The notes below the pieces were generated by a model. That model was not told the DNA's origin. It made no database searches and saw only the letters and a program-made list of their open reading frames with translations. Below are positions 21,346 to 34,245 of a stretch of 64,000 bases of DNA, in pieces. The stretch spans positions 80,000,351-80,064,350 of the forward strand of contig CM035807.1 of assembly GCA_020466095.1 (NCBI GenBank), given 5' to 3'. The position numbers were made by a program, and so were the translations under genes. Each line of letters opens with the position of its first letter. Positions within the stretch are counted from its first letter, which is position 1. This stretch comes from Chlorops oryzae. Taxonomy: Eukaryota > Arthropoda > Insecta > Diptera > Chloropidae.

Positions 21346-24316
21346 ATGGGGAGAATGGCTTTCAAGGATTGATCCTTCTGGCCGCCCGAATCTGGCGTAT
21401 TCATTTTCACAGGTTATCAGCATTTCAATGCACCTTTTTTCACTAGAATTCACTAAATTGATACAAACGGTCTTTAAGGATTTTTTCATCAGCTCCTTTT
21501 TATTTTCTTTAGTGGAAAACTAAAATACTTCAATTGAAATATTTCATATTTTTCGAACTTCTTTTAAGGGTCATCAGAAATCTGTGTTTGTTTTTATCTC
21601 AAAACAAGCTCAAAAGACAGAAATTCTTGCAATTTAACAACTTAAAATGGGCTCTTCTTTCCTTGAGGTTGTGATAAGGTTGACAAAAAAGGGACAATCA
21701 TGACATATTTGTTCGCCTCTCATTTAAAATTGCCATTTCTCGGAACTGACAATTAGAGAAGCTTGGGCAGAGAAAGTCAACTGGTTTTGCAGCCGGCAAC
21801 GGTTCATGGTTCATCGTCATTTTCTACGATACCAGCCAATAAAATTAAATTTTGAATTTCTGCATCCCTTCTTCTTGGTTTTTTCTTTTTTGTGTTTACA
21901 TCTCCCTATCGTTGGTGGCTCTTGACGAGACATTTCCCACTTTTGCCTTTCTATTAGATGCTCGAAAAGAAGTTCCTTTGCACTAACTTCGTAGCAATTT
22001 AGACTGTAGACCGAGGAATTTGTATTATAATTGCCAACAGACGCACACAAGTGAAAGAACTTCGAACGCCTCAGGCAATAAGAAAATAAAAGAGCTATGG
22101 AGAAATTTAAAGGCAGATAGAGAGAACTATATTCGTATGAAAATGAACAATGAACGTTTATATGGCCCAAAGTGTTGTTGTACTTGCTTTTGGATTGATA
22201 ATGCTGGTGGCGCGAAAAGCAAATTCGGCGACTAAGCGCTTTTGTTCTTCATTCGTTCGTCCGTTTGCTTAATTTTCCCACCGATATGAGCACATTAGAC
22301 CGTTGAGAGTATCGCACGATAATGGCTGCTAGGAGACGTGCTCGTTCGAAATGTAAAGCACGAGGTTTTGATTATGTCGTTTTATGGTAAAATGTGTCGA
22401 AGACCCAAACAGATGAAATTACCTTCGGGGCAAATGAGTTGCCACCAACGTTCGTGGGTTGGAGTATTTGCTTCAATTTTTCTTTTTTTTTCTTTTTGGT
22501 TTGTTTGTGTGTTGGTTTTTGAATAAAAAACTTTCTACTTGAAAATGGTTCTCGAATTTAGGAACTTTATGTGCTTCACTGGGGAATCAAGGGATACCGT
22601 CGAAATTTTCTGCCAAATGTAAGAGTTTCCATTCGCGACTTTTTCCTTTACGTACCCTTCTTGCTTAAGTTCAGTTGCTTTGGAGTGTGAATATGTTTTC
22701 AAAATAAAAATCACTTAGCAACATGTGAAATTATTTAAGTAATAAACATTCTTTAGGTCTCATTTTTCCATGAATTTGCTTTCCATTAAAGAAGAAGACC
22801 CAAAGGACGCGGCGAGTCTTGACTGAGCATAAGGTTACTTCACTTATTTTTTAATGGATCAACTGATATGATATGTTTAATAAATTTTTAATGAACGTTA
22901 TTTTATTAAAATTTAAATTGATTAAAGTATTTAGGAAGACAATGTTACATTGTGATCTTTCAAGACTCACTGAGCTTAAGGTATGCTATATTAATGGTGA
23001 AAAAAGCAAGAATACAAAATAATATAAATCAGAAGACATGCATTTTTTTAATCCTTTTGCTTGTGGAATTTCTTATATTTTTACTTTTGCCCTCTTATTT
23101 CTGAGTGTTTGATTTTTCACAGCATCAAATGGTTTTCTCTCACACACTACCTTCGATAGTTTTTCTCTGCTATATGGTTTCAATCCATAAAGATAGCAAA
23201 CTACACGCAGTGCTCTTTGGAATTCTTTTTTCTCTTCAAATTTTTCCAAGTGATTTGTCCCACAGACTTTGATGCGTTGCGCATTATTTTCAAAAGAACA
23301 CGCAGCAAAAGTATTCAACATTGCATGGTGACCAAGGAAATTTCCCCCAAAAATATATGAAGTCAAGTGTATTCTTAATCACTGGAAACGACAGCTTTCT
23401 GTACTGCAGTTGTCCTTATATTTGTCTGAAGGTTAAGCTGATTTCAGTTGAACACTTCTGAATGTTCAAAGAGTGAAAAAGAAGTCAAAGAAAAAAGGAG
23501 AAAAGAAGGAAAAGGAGACGGGATACTAAGAAATTCTTTAATATACCACCGCTTCAAATGCAGTGGCATGAAAAAAGGTTCAATGAACGCAAATAATTTT
23601 CTTTAAGTTCACTTTGATTGCTTTTGAAATTGAAGTGTCAAAATTGCAGTATATATTTTTTTTTTTTTTTTTTTGTCTTCTGATTGTAAGTGTGTGAAGT
23701 CAAGTAAAAGTAATACAATAAAAGCTTTCGTATAAAATTTTATTACAATCTGTTGTATCCTGTTGTAGAGATATTCGACGAATGAATGAATTTTAAAGGA
23801 TGTAAACATTCTTGAGGGGTTAACCATGTTTCTATATATTGATTCATGTTTAAGTAGAAAATCTAAAGAGTTTGCCTTTGAAGGAGTGTGAGACTGAGAT
23901 AAAAGAAAATTGACTTTACTTATTATTTTTCGATTTATAGTAGTTGTGCAACATCGTTCTTAATTGACTATTTTATAACCTCAATTGTCTTGAACGTAGA
24001 TATGTATGTGTTGCCTTTCTTTGTAAGATTCTGCAGTCTGTTCTTCTCTTTGTCTATTCCAACTTAATTAAGTGCTTGACCCTGATTGACAGTCAATAAA
24101 CGGTAATGTCTGTCATAATTTTTCATACTCAGGATGACTTCGTTTGTGAGTGGAAATTCATTATGATGATATAAAAAAATGTCTAAAATTGATTACTTCA
24201 CATTTTTTATCGAACGTCTTGGTTTTTTTTTTTTTGTATAACGACCAAAAAAAAAATGCCTCTTCATTTCGATAGCAGACTGGACATTTTTTTTTTCTTT
24301 TCCAAAGAAAAAAAGC
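21346..24316. other. No gene recognised
   Basis: AT-rich sequence with T runs (for example 23650-23674, 24220-24236). The 117-codon minus-strand frame at 21817-22170 and the 97-codon frame at 23073 show no domain. No repeat family was identified. Confidence 0.45.
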
Positions 24317-24972
24317 ACACTGAGCGAATGTAACCATGATTTGTTTTTTTTTTTCAAAGGGCGCATTGTTTTTCACAGTCCTTTTGATTTTAGAGCAGAA
24401 CAAAATATTTCAACAGAAAAATGGTTGAGTCAACAATATTTTTGGTTGATTTGAAAGAAAATGTGTTTGGTTACTTTTCATTTCGATGTGTATAATTCTA
24501 ATTTCTTCTATAAAATAAGGACATATAAGATGTATATCCAACATTGAAATTTTTAAGCATTGCGAAGGCAGTCACACGACAACGAAGTGACAAAATGGGG
24601 TGAAGTCCACGCGATGGCTGTTTTTGGGGTTATGTTCAGCAGTGGGCTCTGTGGCCATTTTATTTGAACTTAAAATAAAATTTATTTCAATGCTACTTTT
24701 TTTATAGGTATTTTAGTAATTTTTATTTTATTTTTGAATTTATCTTGTCATTTAGTTTTTGTCGGTAGTTAGTTCAACAATTTCAATTTAAATGCATTTT
24801 TGAAAATTATCATCTCAATTCAATCCGAAATATAGTTTATTCAAATGAAAAAATCTTTATTTTTTCCAATAAGAAATATTGTTAAAATTAAAAATGTTCC
24901 TTATTGAAGCGTTTTGTATGTTTTTCCTTTTAAATTAACCAATTTTTAGATTTGATTTTTCTCTCAGTGCAT
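24317..24972. repeat. Possible TIR element with CACTGAG ends (weak)
   Basis: Left word CACTGAGCGAATGTAACC and, read inward from the right, CACTGAGAGAAAAATC share CACTGAG.GAA. Only about 12 bases match and no target duplication is clear, so this is a suggestion. A similar word, CACTGAGCGAAAAATC, occurs at 53946. Confidence 0.2.
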
Positions 24973-26807
24973 AAGTAATTTTTGGCATAAAATCAGTAAT
25001 TGTTTGATTTACTACCGCAGAGGACTATAATAATTGGCTGTAAATTATGGTAAGACAAATAATTTTTCTTTCACGAAAATTACGTCCATTAATCACACCG
25101 AAATCATGAATTTCACAGTAAACATTTTAATAATATATAGTACACTGAAAGAAAAAGTTGTAGCCATATTTAACTCTTGCAAATACTTGCAAAAAAAGAG
25201 CATATTACAGCTAAATTTACTCGTTTCGTCGTGCATCTTCGCATGGCAGTAGAAGTCCTTTATGCCAGTTTTGTGCCTATCCAAGCTGACCTATTTTCGA
25301 TGCTAGATATTTGGTTTTATTTGTTTGGATTAAGATAAGATTCTTCGTGGCCAATGCTGAGATGCCACGCAAGTTAAATGCCATTTGTCAAACAAATGCA
25401 GATCAAAAAGAAAAAATAAATCGAATATATTTTTCACTGCTCTGGGAAATAATCGAAAAGTAATGTGTGCGCAGGGGTGCATCCAAATTTCCTGCTTCAA
25501 GTCGCCATGAGAAATAAAAATGTCCTTTTTTTAATATAGTGTGATGCTAAATGCATGCATCTCATCTTTCAGAGGAACTTTAGATACCAACTTGGACAGT
25601 GTAGAATATTTGAAATATTTGAAGAATTTAAGAAAAAAAAAAAAACAAATTGAATGGTCGTTCGCATTTTACGAGGTTGTAGCTGCTAGTTCAAAAACTT
25701 GTAAACTTGAGTATGGAGCCCAAAATTTCATCTAAATAATCGGCTATGAAATTTCTGTCAGCGTGCAGTCGACAAAGGACTTAATTTAAATTCAATGTGC
25801 ATGTTAATTTTAAGTTACACAATCTCTTGTTGCTTACGTGGCACACGACGATGCTAAGTTACAAATGTCATGCATAATTTGATTGAATTTTCAATTTGTA
25901 AAGGCAGTCATCAAATAATCAAAGTCGAACCGATCACAGAGAGCGTTGAATGCAACACGTTCACGTTCTGTTCTATTCTCTTCTCTTCCCTTCTGTTCCG
26001 TTTCAGTTCTGTTCAATTGCTTTTGATTGCACTGCATGTATTGAAGTCATGTCAAAATATATTATGCCGAATTTCAATTTCTATACACATAAAATTACAT
26101 TGAATATTTAAAGTGTCAGCCATACACTGCCTGAGGCTTTTGTTTGTACTTAAGTTAACCCATTTGAAATGCTTCACTTCGCATTCGTTCGGTCCAGCTT
26201 GTCAACCGGAAATTTCGTTTGACAATTACAATCGTTCAGGCTCCTTGGGCAATTTCAATGATTTGGGCACTAATATAACATATCAATGTACATATATCAG
26301 AGTATTTATGAGAACTTGAGCAAGAATATTTATGTAACATTCAAGTGATAATATGTGAATGTTATCGTATGACTAATATAGACTGGTTAAATCTATAAAC
26401 GAATCATGTTTATGTCAGCGCGTCCAAGTGGCTTTCGTGTTGACAGTCAACAGGACAGATCGTTTGTGTTATGTTAGTTGTTTAGTTGCAGAAACACATG
26501 CGGAAATCATGCAAAGGGCTTAATTATATTGAAGAAGTCCAACGACACGAATTCACTTCATAATTTTGACATTTTCAATTCGAATCGTAATCAAATTTCT
26601 TACGAATATAAATACCCTTGGCAGTTGTAAATGTGAACTAAGTATAGATTAAGATTTTGTTCATTTATTACCTTCGTCTTGAATCAATTGAAATGGTTTT
26701 TGTTATTTTTAAGCTGAAATAATTTGGGGAATCGTTTAACTTAGTAATTAAGTGTTTTTTCAAAGAAAATTGATTTTGCACCCGAAACGAATTTACGACT
26801 TTACGTT
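24973..26807. other. No gene recognised
   Basis: No coding motif was found. CAGGGGTGCATCC near 25472 looks like a hAT terminus but no partner end was found. Confidence 0.45.
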
Positions 26808-26960
26808 AGGGGCCGTCCATATATTACATCAGCATGTTTTTGGCCATTTTAGATCCCCTCCTCCCCATTATCATCAATCGTCATTGTCTGGAACCCCCCT
26901 CGATTGACTACATCTTTGAGCTCTTTATTATTCTACAAGTAAATAGAAATTAATTTCTAC
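26808..26960. repeat. GGGGCCGTCCATATATTAC motif, probable dispersed insect repeat end
   Basis: The word GGGGCCGTCCATATATTAC followed by a C-rich stretch (CCCCTCCTCCCC, then CCCCCCTCG) resembles a motif I remember seeing repeatedly in insect genomes. Only one end is visible here and no target duplication can be defined. A search against an insect repeat library would decide. Confidence 0.35.
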
Positions 26961-29900
26961 AAAATATAGTTTTATACAGCCCGATTCTGAATATTCCCGG
27001 GTGAATTTATTTTCCCGACAGTAAATTATTAGTTTTCCGTATGGTCATGTGTATTTATTTAACAAATAGAAAAAAAATATCGAAGAATTCTCTAATTCAT
27101 TAGAAAAATCTGACTTTACCCCAAATTGTCCACTGAAAATTCGAACCCCCCCAAAAAGAACTGCAAATCGACTAACCTATGAAATAAAGAAAGCAATAAA
27201 ATCAACGTGAACAAACCCTGTTTACCCGTTTTCTATTTATTACTAGGCAAGACAAGTGACACGAAATTTTGTCGAGACGATCAGATTATGGCACCCGAGT
27301 TCGTTCTCTCTTTGTCCCAAGAAGACGATAAACTCGAAGAATTTCTCTTTTTGCATCTTTCTGTGTCTTCTGGTTTTCAAAAGAACCCTCAATTTTTGTG
27401 CACCCGGTGGTCATAACATGACATTTGACGGAAAAAATGTTAAGCCGTTGGATTTCAGCTGAGAAGTGTCAAAAAATTTGCCCTTTTGTGATGCGTCAAA
27501 GATAATCAGACGAAAAAAAAATGTTCTTTTGAAACTCCACAGTTTGAGATAAAATATATCAACTTTCTCTGTCTATACTCTGGTATAAAAACCCCTTTAA
27601 GAGCGCACACGAAAAAGTTCGAATAACAGCTTTAAATATTAAATCAGCTTTTCAATGTCTTTTCTCTGCCCGCATTTCGTTGAATAGTTTCCGTCTGGAA
27701 CGCTAGGTGATGAAGCGCTTAAAGACTCAAATTTCTGAGTTGGCGATTCCTGTATGCTTTAAAATTCATTTAATCCTTTTCTCCTCGTTTCAGTATTTGA
27801 GTTGAGATAAGGAATAGTACGTTGGATTTTCCGCCTCCGTCAAAGCCAGGATTATTTGAAATTCAAGTAAATACGAAATCGATCGAACGACCAAATGAAC
27901 GAACCCACGGACGAACGAGCACATATTGCTAATTTACTTTGCTCTGCCCATGTGACCATTAAGTGAACTTTTTCAATTAATTTTGCCACAATTGCTGCGG
28001 TAAATCAATTTACGTTAATTCACCTATAAATAAAACACTTTACCTTTAACGGTCGTATACCAAAGTAAAGGACGATTCGAAGAAATACGCTCAGGTCGTT
28101 TCGTCTCGTCTTGACGCGGCGCAGCGCGGCTCGGACACCTAAGATGAAGCTTCATAGAAAGTAAAGAGCTTGATAGTAACACTAAACCATGAATCGAGTC
28201 CGAGTCCGAGTCCTTCGCAATGCAGCAAAAGGGCGTTGAAAAATATTGCGGTGGTGATTTGACAAATTGTTGTACTTATCCTTGATTTTCTTCTTTTCGT
28301 GTTTTCCGTCGTTGTGCTCCTTAAGCTGTTAAGGTATGAGAATTGCTTTATCCAAACTTAATACCGCATAGAACAAATCGCAACAGAACAGAATACAACA
28401 ACAGAACGGAGTGAAACGGAACAGGCACTGTTTAAGCTTTGGCCTTTTAATTACCTCCACCGGAGAAAGATAAATTGAGATGTACCGTTGCTTAGTTGAT
28501 ATGATTGCAGAGCTTCAACCTAACAAGCCAATGAATGGCAGGATATTGAGAAAATATTTTTCCTTAATTGTATAGCATTTGTGAGAATCTTAATTCGCGA
28601 TTTAATTATTTTCAACTTTTATCCGCTTTTCAAAATGATCTCTTATTTAAACGGTTTTTGTGAGAACATTTTGCAATGCTTTTCTCTTGCTGCGCTTTAA
28701 GAGAAAAGGACATGCTCTGGCGACAATTGAAGTAGAAATATTGATTTGAAAAAAATATTCCGATTTTCTTCAAATATCTTTGACGCAGTGAGAACAAAGA
28801 CGCAGAAAAAAGATTCTATTCATCCTTTATGATGCTTGAAAGAATAAATAAAAAAGAAAGAAATTTGCTTTCTTAAAATTGAAATTCGATTTAAATTTAT
28901 CGCATGAGGACATTCCATTTGGGGAAAAGATTAAGCTTCAGTTAACTGTTGTGAGAAGAAACTCTTTCTTCAAGGTGAAATTATTCTTCCTTATTGTACT
29001 TATATTGCCTCTGCATTGTCAGCATAAAATAATAAAATAAAATTAGTCAATTTTAAATGTTCGAATACACAGAGTGAGGTCGTAAATTTTATAGCTATTT
29101 TCCTCGTTCTACTCGAAAAGCTACAGTGGATTTTTATATACGTTCGGTGATAAATTTTTAAATTACAAAAATGTTTTTATAGCACTTGCACAGCACAATG
29201 ACGACGCAGCAGAAGGAGTAGGTTTTTGAGTTTATCTCCTTTTTATTTTATAAGAAGATTAAAGAATTTGTTCGTTCATCAATAAATTCTACCTGCATGC
29301 CTTCGAATTAATGCATTTCTCCCTCTTTAATTAATGAAATGAAATTGAAAACTCTTCATGGATGATCGTGTTCGAATTTATCGTCCGCTTCGACACATAA
29401 GGGAATCATCAATTCATGTTCGAAAGCAACATTCTTTTTGTTTTTTTTTTTTTTTCAACAAAAATTATTTAACGTAGAAGAGGACTGCAGAACTTTTCAA
29501 AGAAGCATAGAAGTAGAATAAGTACTAACGAGGCGGTATCCTGGGAGCACTCACTGTCCGGGTGGGGGACACACGCTGAAATAGGCAGATACCAAATGCA
29601 TGAATCCTTCGTGCCATAGATACATACATAGCTGCAGCCTTTTAGGCACAACTGCGACACTAAGTTTATTACCCAATATCATTGGAAATTCGTGAGAATG
29701 TGTTTGTTTGTGCTCCAAAGGATGTGTGTAATTTTTTTTTTTTTACCCTGTATCTTGTTAAGCAGACATATGCGTGCGTCTGTTCGACACCATGAAAGTG
29801 CATAGAAGATGTTGTAGAATGCAGATCTATGAATTTAACACGAGACACGAGTATAAAAAACCAAAGCTCTTCCCCTTTCAATTCCGGACGACAGACACGT

Positions 29901-31711
29901 ATAAAAGGCTCAATTTGCAGTGCTGATGCCGGCACTGTGAATATTGCAATAATTGGTTGTAAGGATGCAAACGCCTACAACTGCTTTCGAAGAGTTTAGA
30001 GGGCTCCAGCTCTAATTGAAAAATCTGAAACACAACGATGATAGCAGAAAAAACTGAAATAAGACCAGAACGCAGTCGCACACACACACACTCAATCACG
30101 CTTACAAGCAGACACCAACAAAAAGGAACTTCAAAGATCAAAGTCAAATGTTTGGAGTTGATTTTTGCTTTTAACCCTGACTTTCGTCGATTCGAAGCAA
30201 CTTCAAAGTTTGCATAATGAAAAGCCAGTCCGGACGGATGACGGACCAAATTGGAAGCTGAAAAAAAATTTTTGTTTTTGCTTTAGTCCATCGCCGAAAA
30301 ATGCGCAACAAAAATATGAGCAAAAAAGAATTCCTTTTTGATTTGTAATGGAATCATAAACCCAACATTTCTGTATTGAGTGTGGAAAAATAATCCTTTC
30401 GGAAAACATGATTTTTGAATGTTGAATTGCTTTATTTTTTATTTTTACATGCAAATGGAAATGAATCGCCAGAACATGGAGGAATAGTTGAAAAATTGAA
30501 AAGTCAACGACTGCGGCCAATTGATTGCCGGGTTCGTTGTCCTGCGGTCATTTCGAGCGGCTAATTAGACACATATGAGTTTTTTTCTCAAAATAAAAAA
30601 TATTTCAAATAAAAAAAAGGTCGGTAGAGTCGGAAATTTTCAGGTTTGGTGCTTCCTTGTTTTCAGTAAATTTATGTAGCAAAACCAGATTTCTTTTATG
30701 TCGGGTCAATTTAGAAAAATTACTAATCATACAGGCATAGCTGTCATCACAGGTATACTTGAAGAGGAACTTCGATTTCATTTCAGTTCGTGAAGTTTTT
30801 GGCTTGGAATATGTTAGGCGAGAAAAAAAAACTGACAACCAATACATTTGATGATTCCGAATCAAAAGTGCTAAATTAAAACTTTCGAGCATATTCCAAA
30901 GGTAATATTTAGTTTTTTTTTTTCAACTTTAAAGTGTAAAAACGGTATCAAGAAGCGCTCACATCTAGTCGGTGTAACCCATGAAGTTGTCCACTTATAT
31001 TTTATAAGAATATTATATAAGAATATTTTCAGAAAATTCAAACCGGTTTGGGGTCTAATCGTATTTTTTTTTTTAGATATTTCTTTTTTGCACCTCCCAG
31101 ATGGAGTTATTTTTGGATCAGTTAAGTCTAGGTTAGACCGAATGGCTACGAATCAAACTTTTACTGTTTTTGAGAAATTTTTTGTCCCAATCGAGCCCAT
31201 TTTTTACATTTTACGTGTTGCACCGTGTGAGGACTTCCGTCCGAACAAAACATTAGATTGTAGGACTGATAGAACAACTCAATTTTTCGGGGTACTTTAA
31301 GAAAGCGCTAGCGAATTCTATCTACCGCCAGTATGACCCCAACTGGACCTGGGTAAAACAAAACTGGAAGACCCGTATTTAAGAAAAAGTGTGATAACAC
31401 TGTGCTAGTTCAAAATTGTAACAAGCGGGAGACATAGTCACTTAGCCTAATTTGTTCGGTTAAGTATAGGCGACATACAGTACGCCGCGCCGTATGCTTA
31501 TTCTACATTACTCATACGCAGTGTAAACTCCTGAAATCTAAAGCGGCGAACCCGAAAAAAATGCGCAAACTTGAAAGGCAGATATGTCTATAACTAGAGC
31601 CAACTTGGAAAACCAATGATACCATCGGACTCATCGTACCCAAATCAAGATAAGTGACCATGTCGCATGATTGTTACAATTTTTCAGTCGCAATATCAAG
31701 CACAGTGTAAT
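26961..31711. other. No gene recognised
   Basis: Contains a hexamer repeat (CGAGTC)3 at 28195-28212, a GC-richer patch GACGCGGCGCAGCGCGGC at 28115-28132, a (CA)n at 30079-30092 and T runs near 29438 and 31065. Frames up to 123 codons (29878-30249 minus) have no motif. The word TTTACGTGTTGCACCGTG at about 31209 recurs at 52783. Confidence 0.45.
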
Positions 31712-31956
31712 CAGGGCTCGGATTTTGTTGACTTTTATAAATTTAAAGCATACTTTATGGAGTAAACATTTTGTTCAATCTCACATAAAGTTAAGATTCA
31801 AATCGATTTTTAACTTCAATATGAATTTTTCTGAAGTTAGAAAAGCGGTTTCAAGTTCAACTTCGCTAAACTTGCTCGCAAAATTTTGGTAAGAAAAACT
31901 TTTTTCCTAATAAAATATGCTTCAGATTTATAAAAGTCAACAAAATCCGAGCCCTG
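31712..31956. mobile_element. 245 bp MITE with about 45 bp inverted ends
   Basis: The left end CAGGGCTCGGATTTTGTTGA continues CTTTTATAAATTTAAAGCATA, and the right end is its reverse complement with very few mismatches. CAGGG-type ends and the size suggest hAT. The flanking octamers AGTGTAAT and AGGATTAT agree at only 5 of 8 positions, so the superfamily is not certain. Three short open frames overlapping it are artefacts. Confidence 0.75.
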
Positions 31957-34245
31957 AGGATTATAGGTATGTGGGATTATACTTATTGCTGGGTTTGAGA
32001 AACGAACAAACTACAATTTTAAAACATTCAATTGAATGGTTTTGGAAAATGACACGAACATTGGCTTTCTTAGACCACTTATCCGGGTCAGAGGCACTTA
32101 ATTAATGAGAAAACAATTTTGAAGAAAAAAAAAAACAAGAAAGAAAGATGACCAAAATCGCAGCCAGAGTAGAATCTTTCTCGCACTTCATTCAAGGCCA
32201 TTTTGTAATTGTTTATTGCCGGCTCAATGTCTGCCCACAATGGCAACAAAGATGGACATTTCCTTATTCAATGCGCACAGACACAAAAGTGGACCACATG
32301 ACCAATCTTCGCACACATACATATACCCGATCTTCCGACAAAGTATCAAAAACACATTAAAGTGAAAGGGAGTTTTGTTAGTGTGTGCGTTCGTTTATGG
32401 CTCGGATACAAAAAAGAAAAAAAGGAAATGATATGAAATAAAAATAAATAAATTTAACAGTTTCATCGCATCCCGCGACAAAGCACATTTATTTAATTTA
32501 TTTATTTTTATTTTTTTGCTTTCGATTGTACGTAAATTATTTATGGAGGGCAATAAAACGGGATTTAATGGCATCCAAGCAATAGCCGCCTCCTCGTGCT
32601 ATAATCACGCGTTGTCATCACTCGCTAAAAGAAAATGCCACAGCGTAATTGGCGAGTATCGTGCGACTGCTTGCATATGGAGGAATGTCATAATTTTATG
32701 TTGCATGCAATATTTTCGCAAAAAGCAAAAGCAAAAAAGGAAAGCAAAAGCAAAAGGACATAAACATAAAAGCATAAAAACTCAACTTCATTACTTTGCG
32801 AATGTGTATTAATTAAATAAATAAAAATTTGATTTGCGCCGTTAAAAATTGAATTACATTTCCACATGCATACATGTGAGCGCAATAAGCTCCTATTGCT
32901 GTGGTGCGCATACTGTCTCTCCCTCAGTCCTGCGGCTTTATTTTTTGTTCTCCTTCAAACGAACTTAAATTTGCAGCAATTTTCGTATTCATTTCAATTT
33001 TAATTTCATTTTTCATTTCATTCATTTTCTGCACTTTTATAACTTTAATAACTAAGACAAAGTCTTCTTTAGTACATCAAACAATTAAAAACCATTTGTT
33101 GCTTCATACTAGAGAAACTGTTATTTAGTATTCCAGAGAACTTGAATAAAAAGCATTCAAATTGTGGAAGATTTCGACCATTGTGCGGCGTGTTATGTTT
33201 TCGCGACACACCTTCTCGGTTTGCTATTTTTGTTTTGCCTCTGATTCGTTATTTGCATAGGGCTATTTGCTGTCTAACCCATCACTATTAGATATGGTGA
33301 TCTCGTTGGTCTTTAATACATGACAATGAAGATGAAGCTCAACGAATTCGAATTCGATTGCCTCTATTAATATATTTATTTAGTTTTTTTTTTTTTTTTT
33401 TTGTGAAAGCGCAAACATGAAATTAAAGCACGAAATATAATAAAATATTAAAATAATATAATCACAGAAAAAATTTACGCTTACATATCGTAAGGTAGCA
33501 GAATACAAATGCATCCTCAAGAAAGCAATTTCATCACCATAAAAATTTGCATCGCGTTTTCTCTTCATTCGCATTTAATTATTTATTAAAATATAAAATT
33601 TAATTCGTGACATGTGAGAAAATGCAACACGATACACAGGGCACAATGAACCTCGCGTGTTCAGGATTTCCCTCAGACGAAAAACGAAGAGCGAGGGGCG
33701 ACGAAACAAAAACAAAAACGGAAAAAACAACGCTAAATATAAAACGAAAGATCTAAAATTCATAGACATAAAAAGCTTGAAAATGTTGTGAAAATATGCA
33801 TGGTGGCGGCGGCGACGACGACAACAACAATAACTACGAGAACCTCATCGCGAGCATTTTGAAACAACAACAGCAACAAGAACGACACCGATGACGACGA
33901 CGCCGACAGCGACAACGGCAACGACAACAGTTTGAATGTCATCATCGTTGCAAGTATAATCAGGTTCACAAGCTCTAAAGCTCAGATGTAAATAGGCACG
34001 TCGGAAATTATTAAAATAATGTAAGAATGAGAACTTGATGCGGTATTGCACGCGGCAATGACATTTTAACGCTTTCAACGCTAAGAAACGTGATGCAAAT
34101 AAGCACCGAACCAGGCAGAATGGCAGCGGGCCAGATCTGCAGGCAGCACACCCCATCAACGAACTTTGGGGGCTGTCGGAATACACCGAACGGATGTAAT
34201 GTTGTTTTTTCGTCCTTTTTGTTTTCATTTGTGTTTTCTCTTTTT
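31957..34245. other. No gene recognised; trinucleotide-rich patch
   Basis: Apart from CGG/GAC/AAC-type triplet repeats at 33796-33945, an A/T run at 33382-33402 and AT-rich sequence, nothing is recognised. The triplets give valine- and alanine-rich frames on the minus strand that I regard as repeat translation. Confidence 0.45.
33796..33945. repeat. Degenerate trinucleotide repeat region
   Basis: Runs of GGC, GAC, AAC and AAT triplets at 33801-33835 and GAC/AAC/ACG triplets at 33863-33930, separated by ordinary sequence. Confidence 0.7.

Noticed and set aside
25472..25490. CAGGGGTGCATCC as a hAT terminus
   Set aside because: No inverted partner or 8 bp duplication found within 2 kb.
33760..33969. 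Valine/alanine-rich frame over triplet repeats
   Set aside because: Repeat translation in several frames; no flanking coding evidence.
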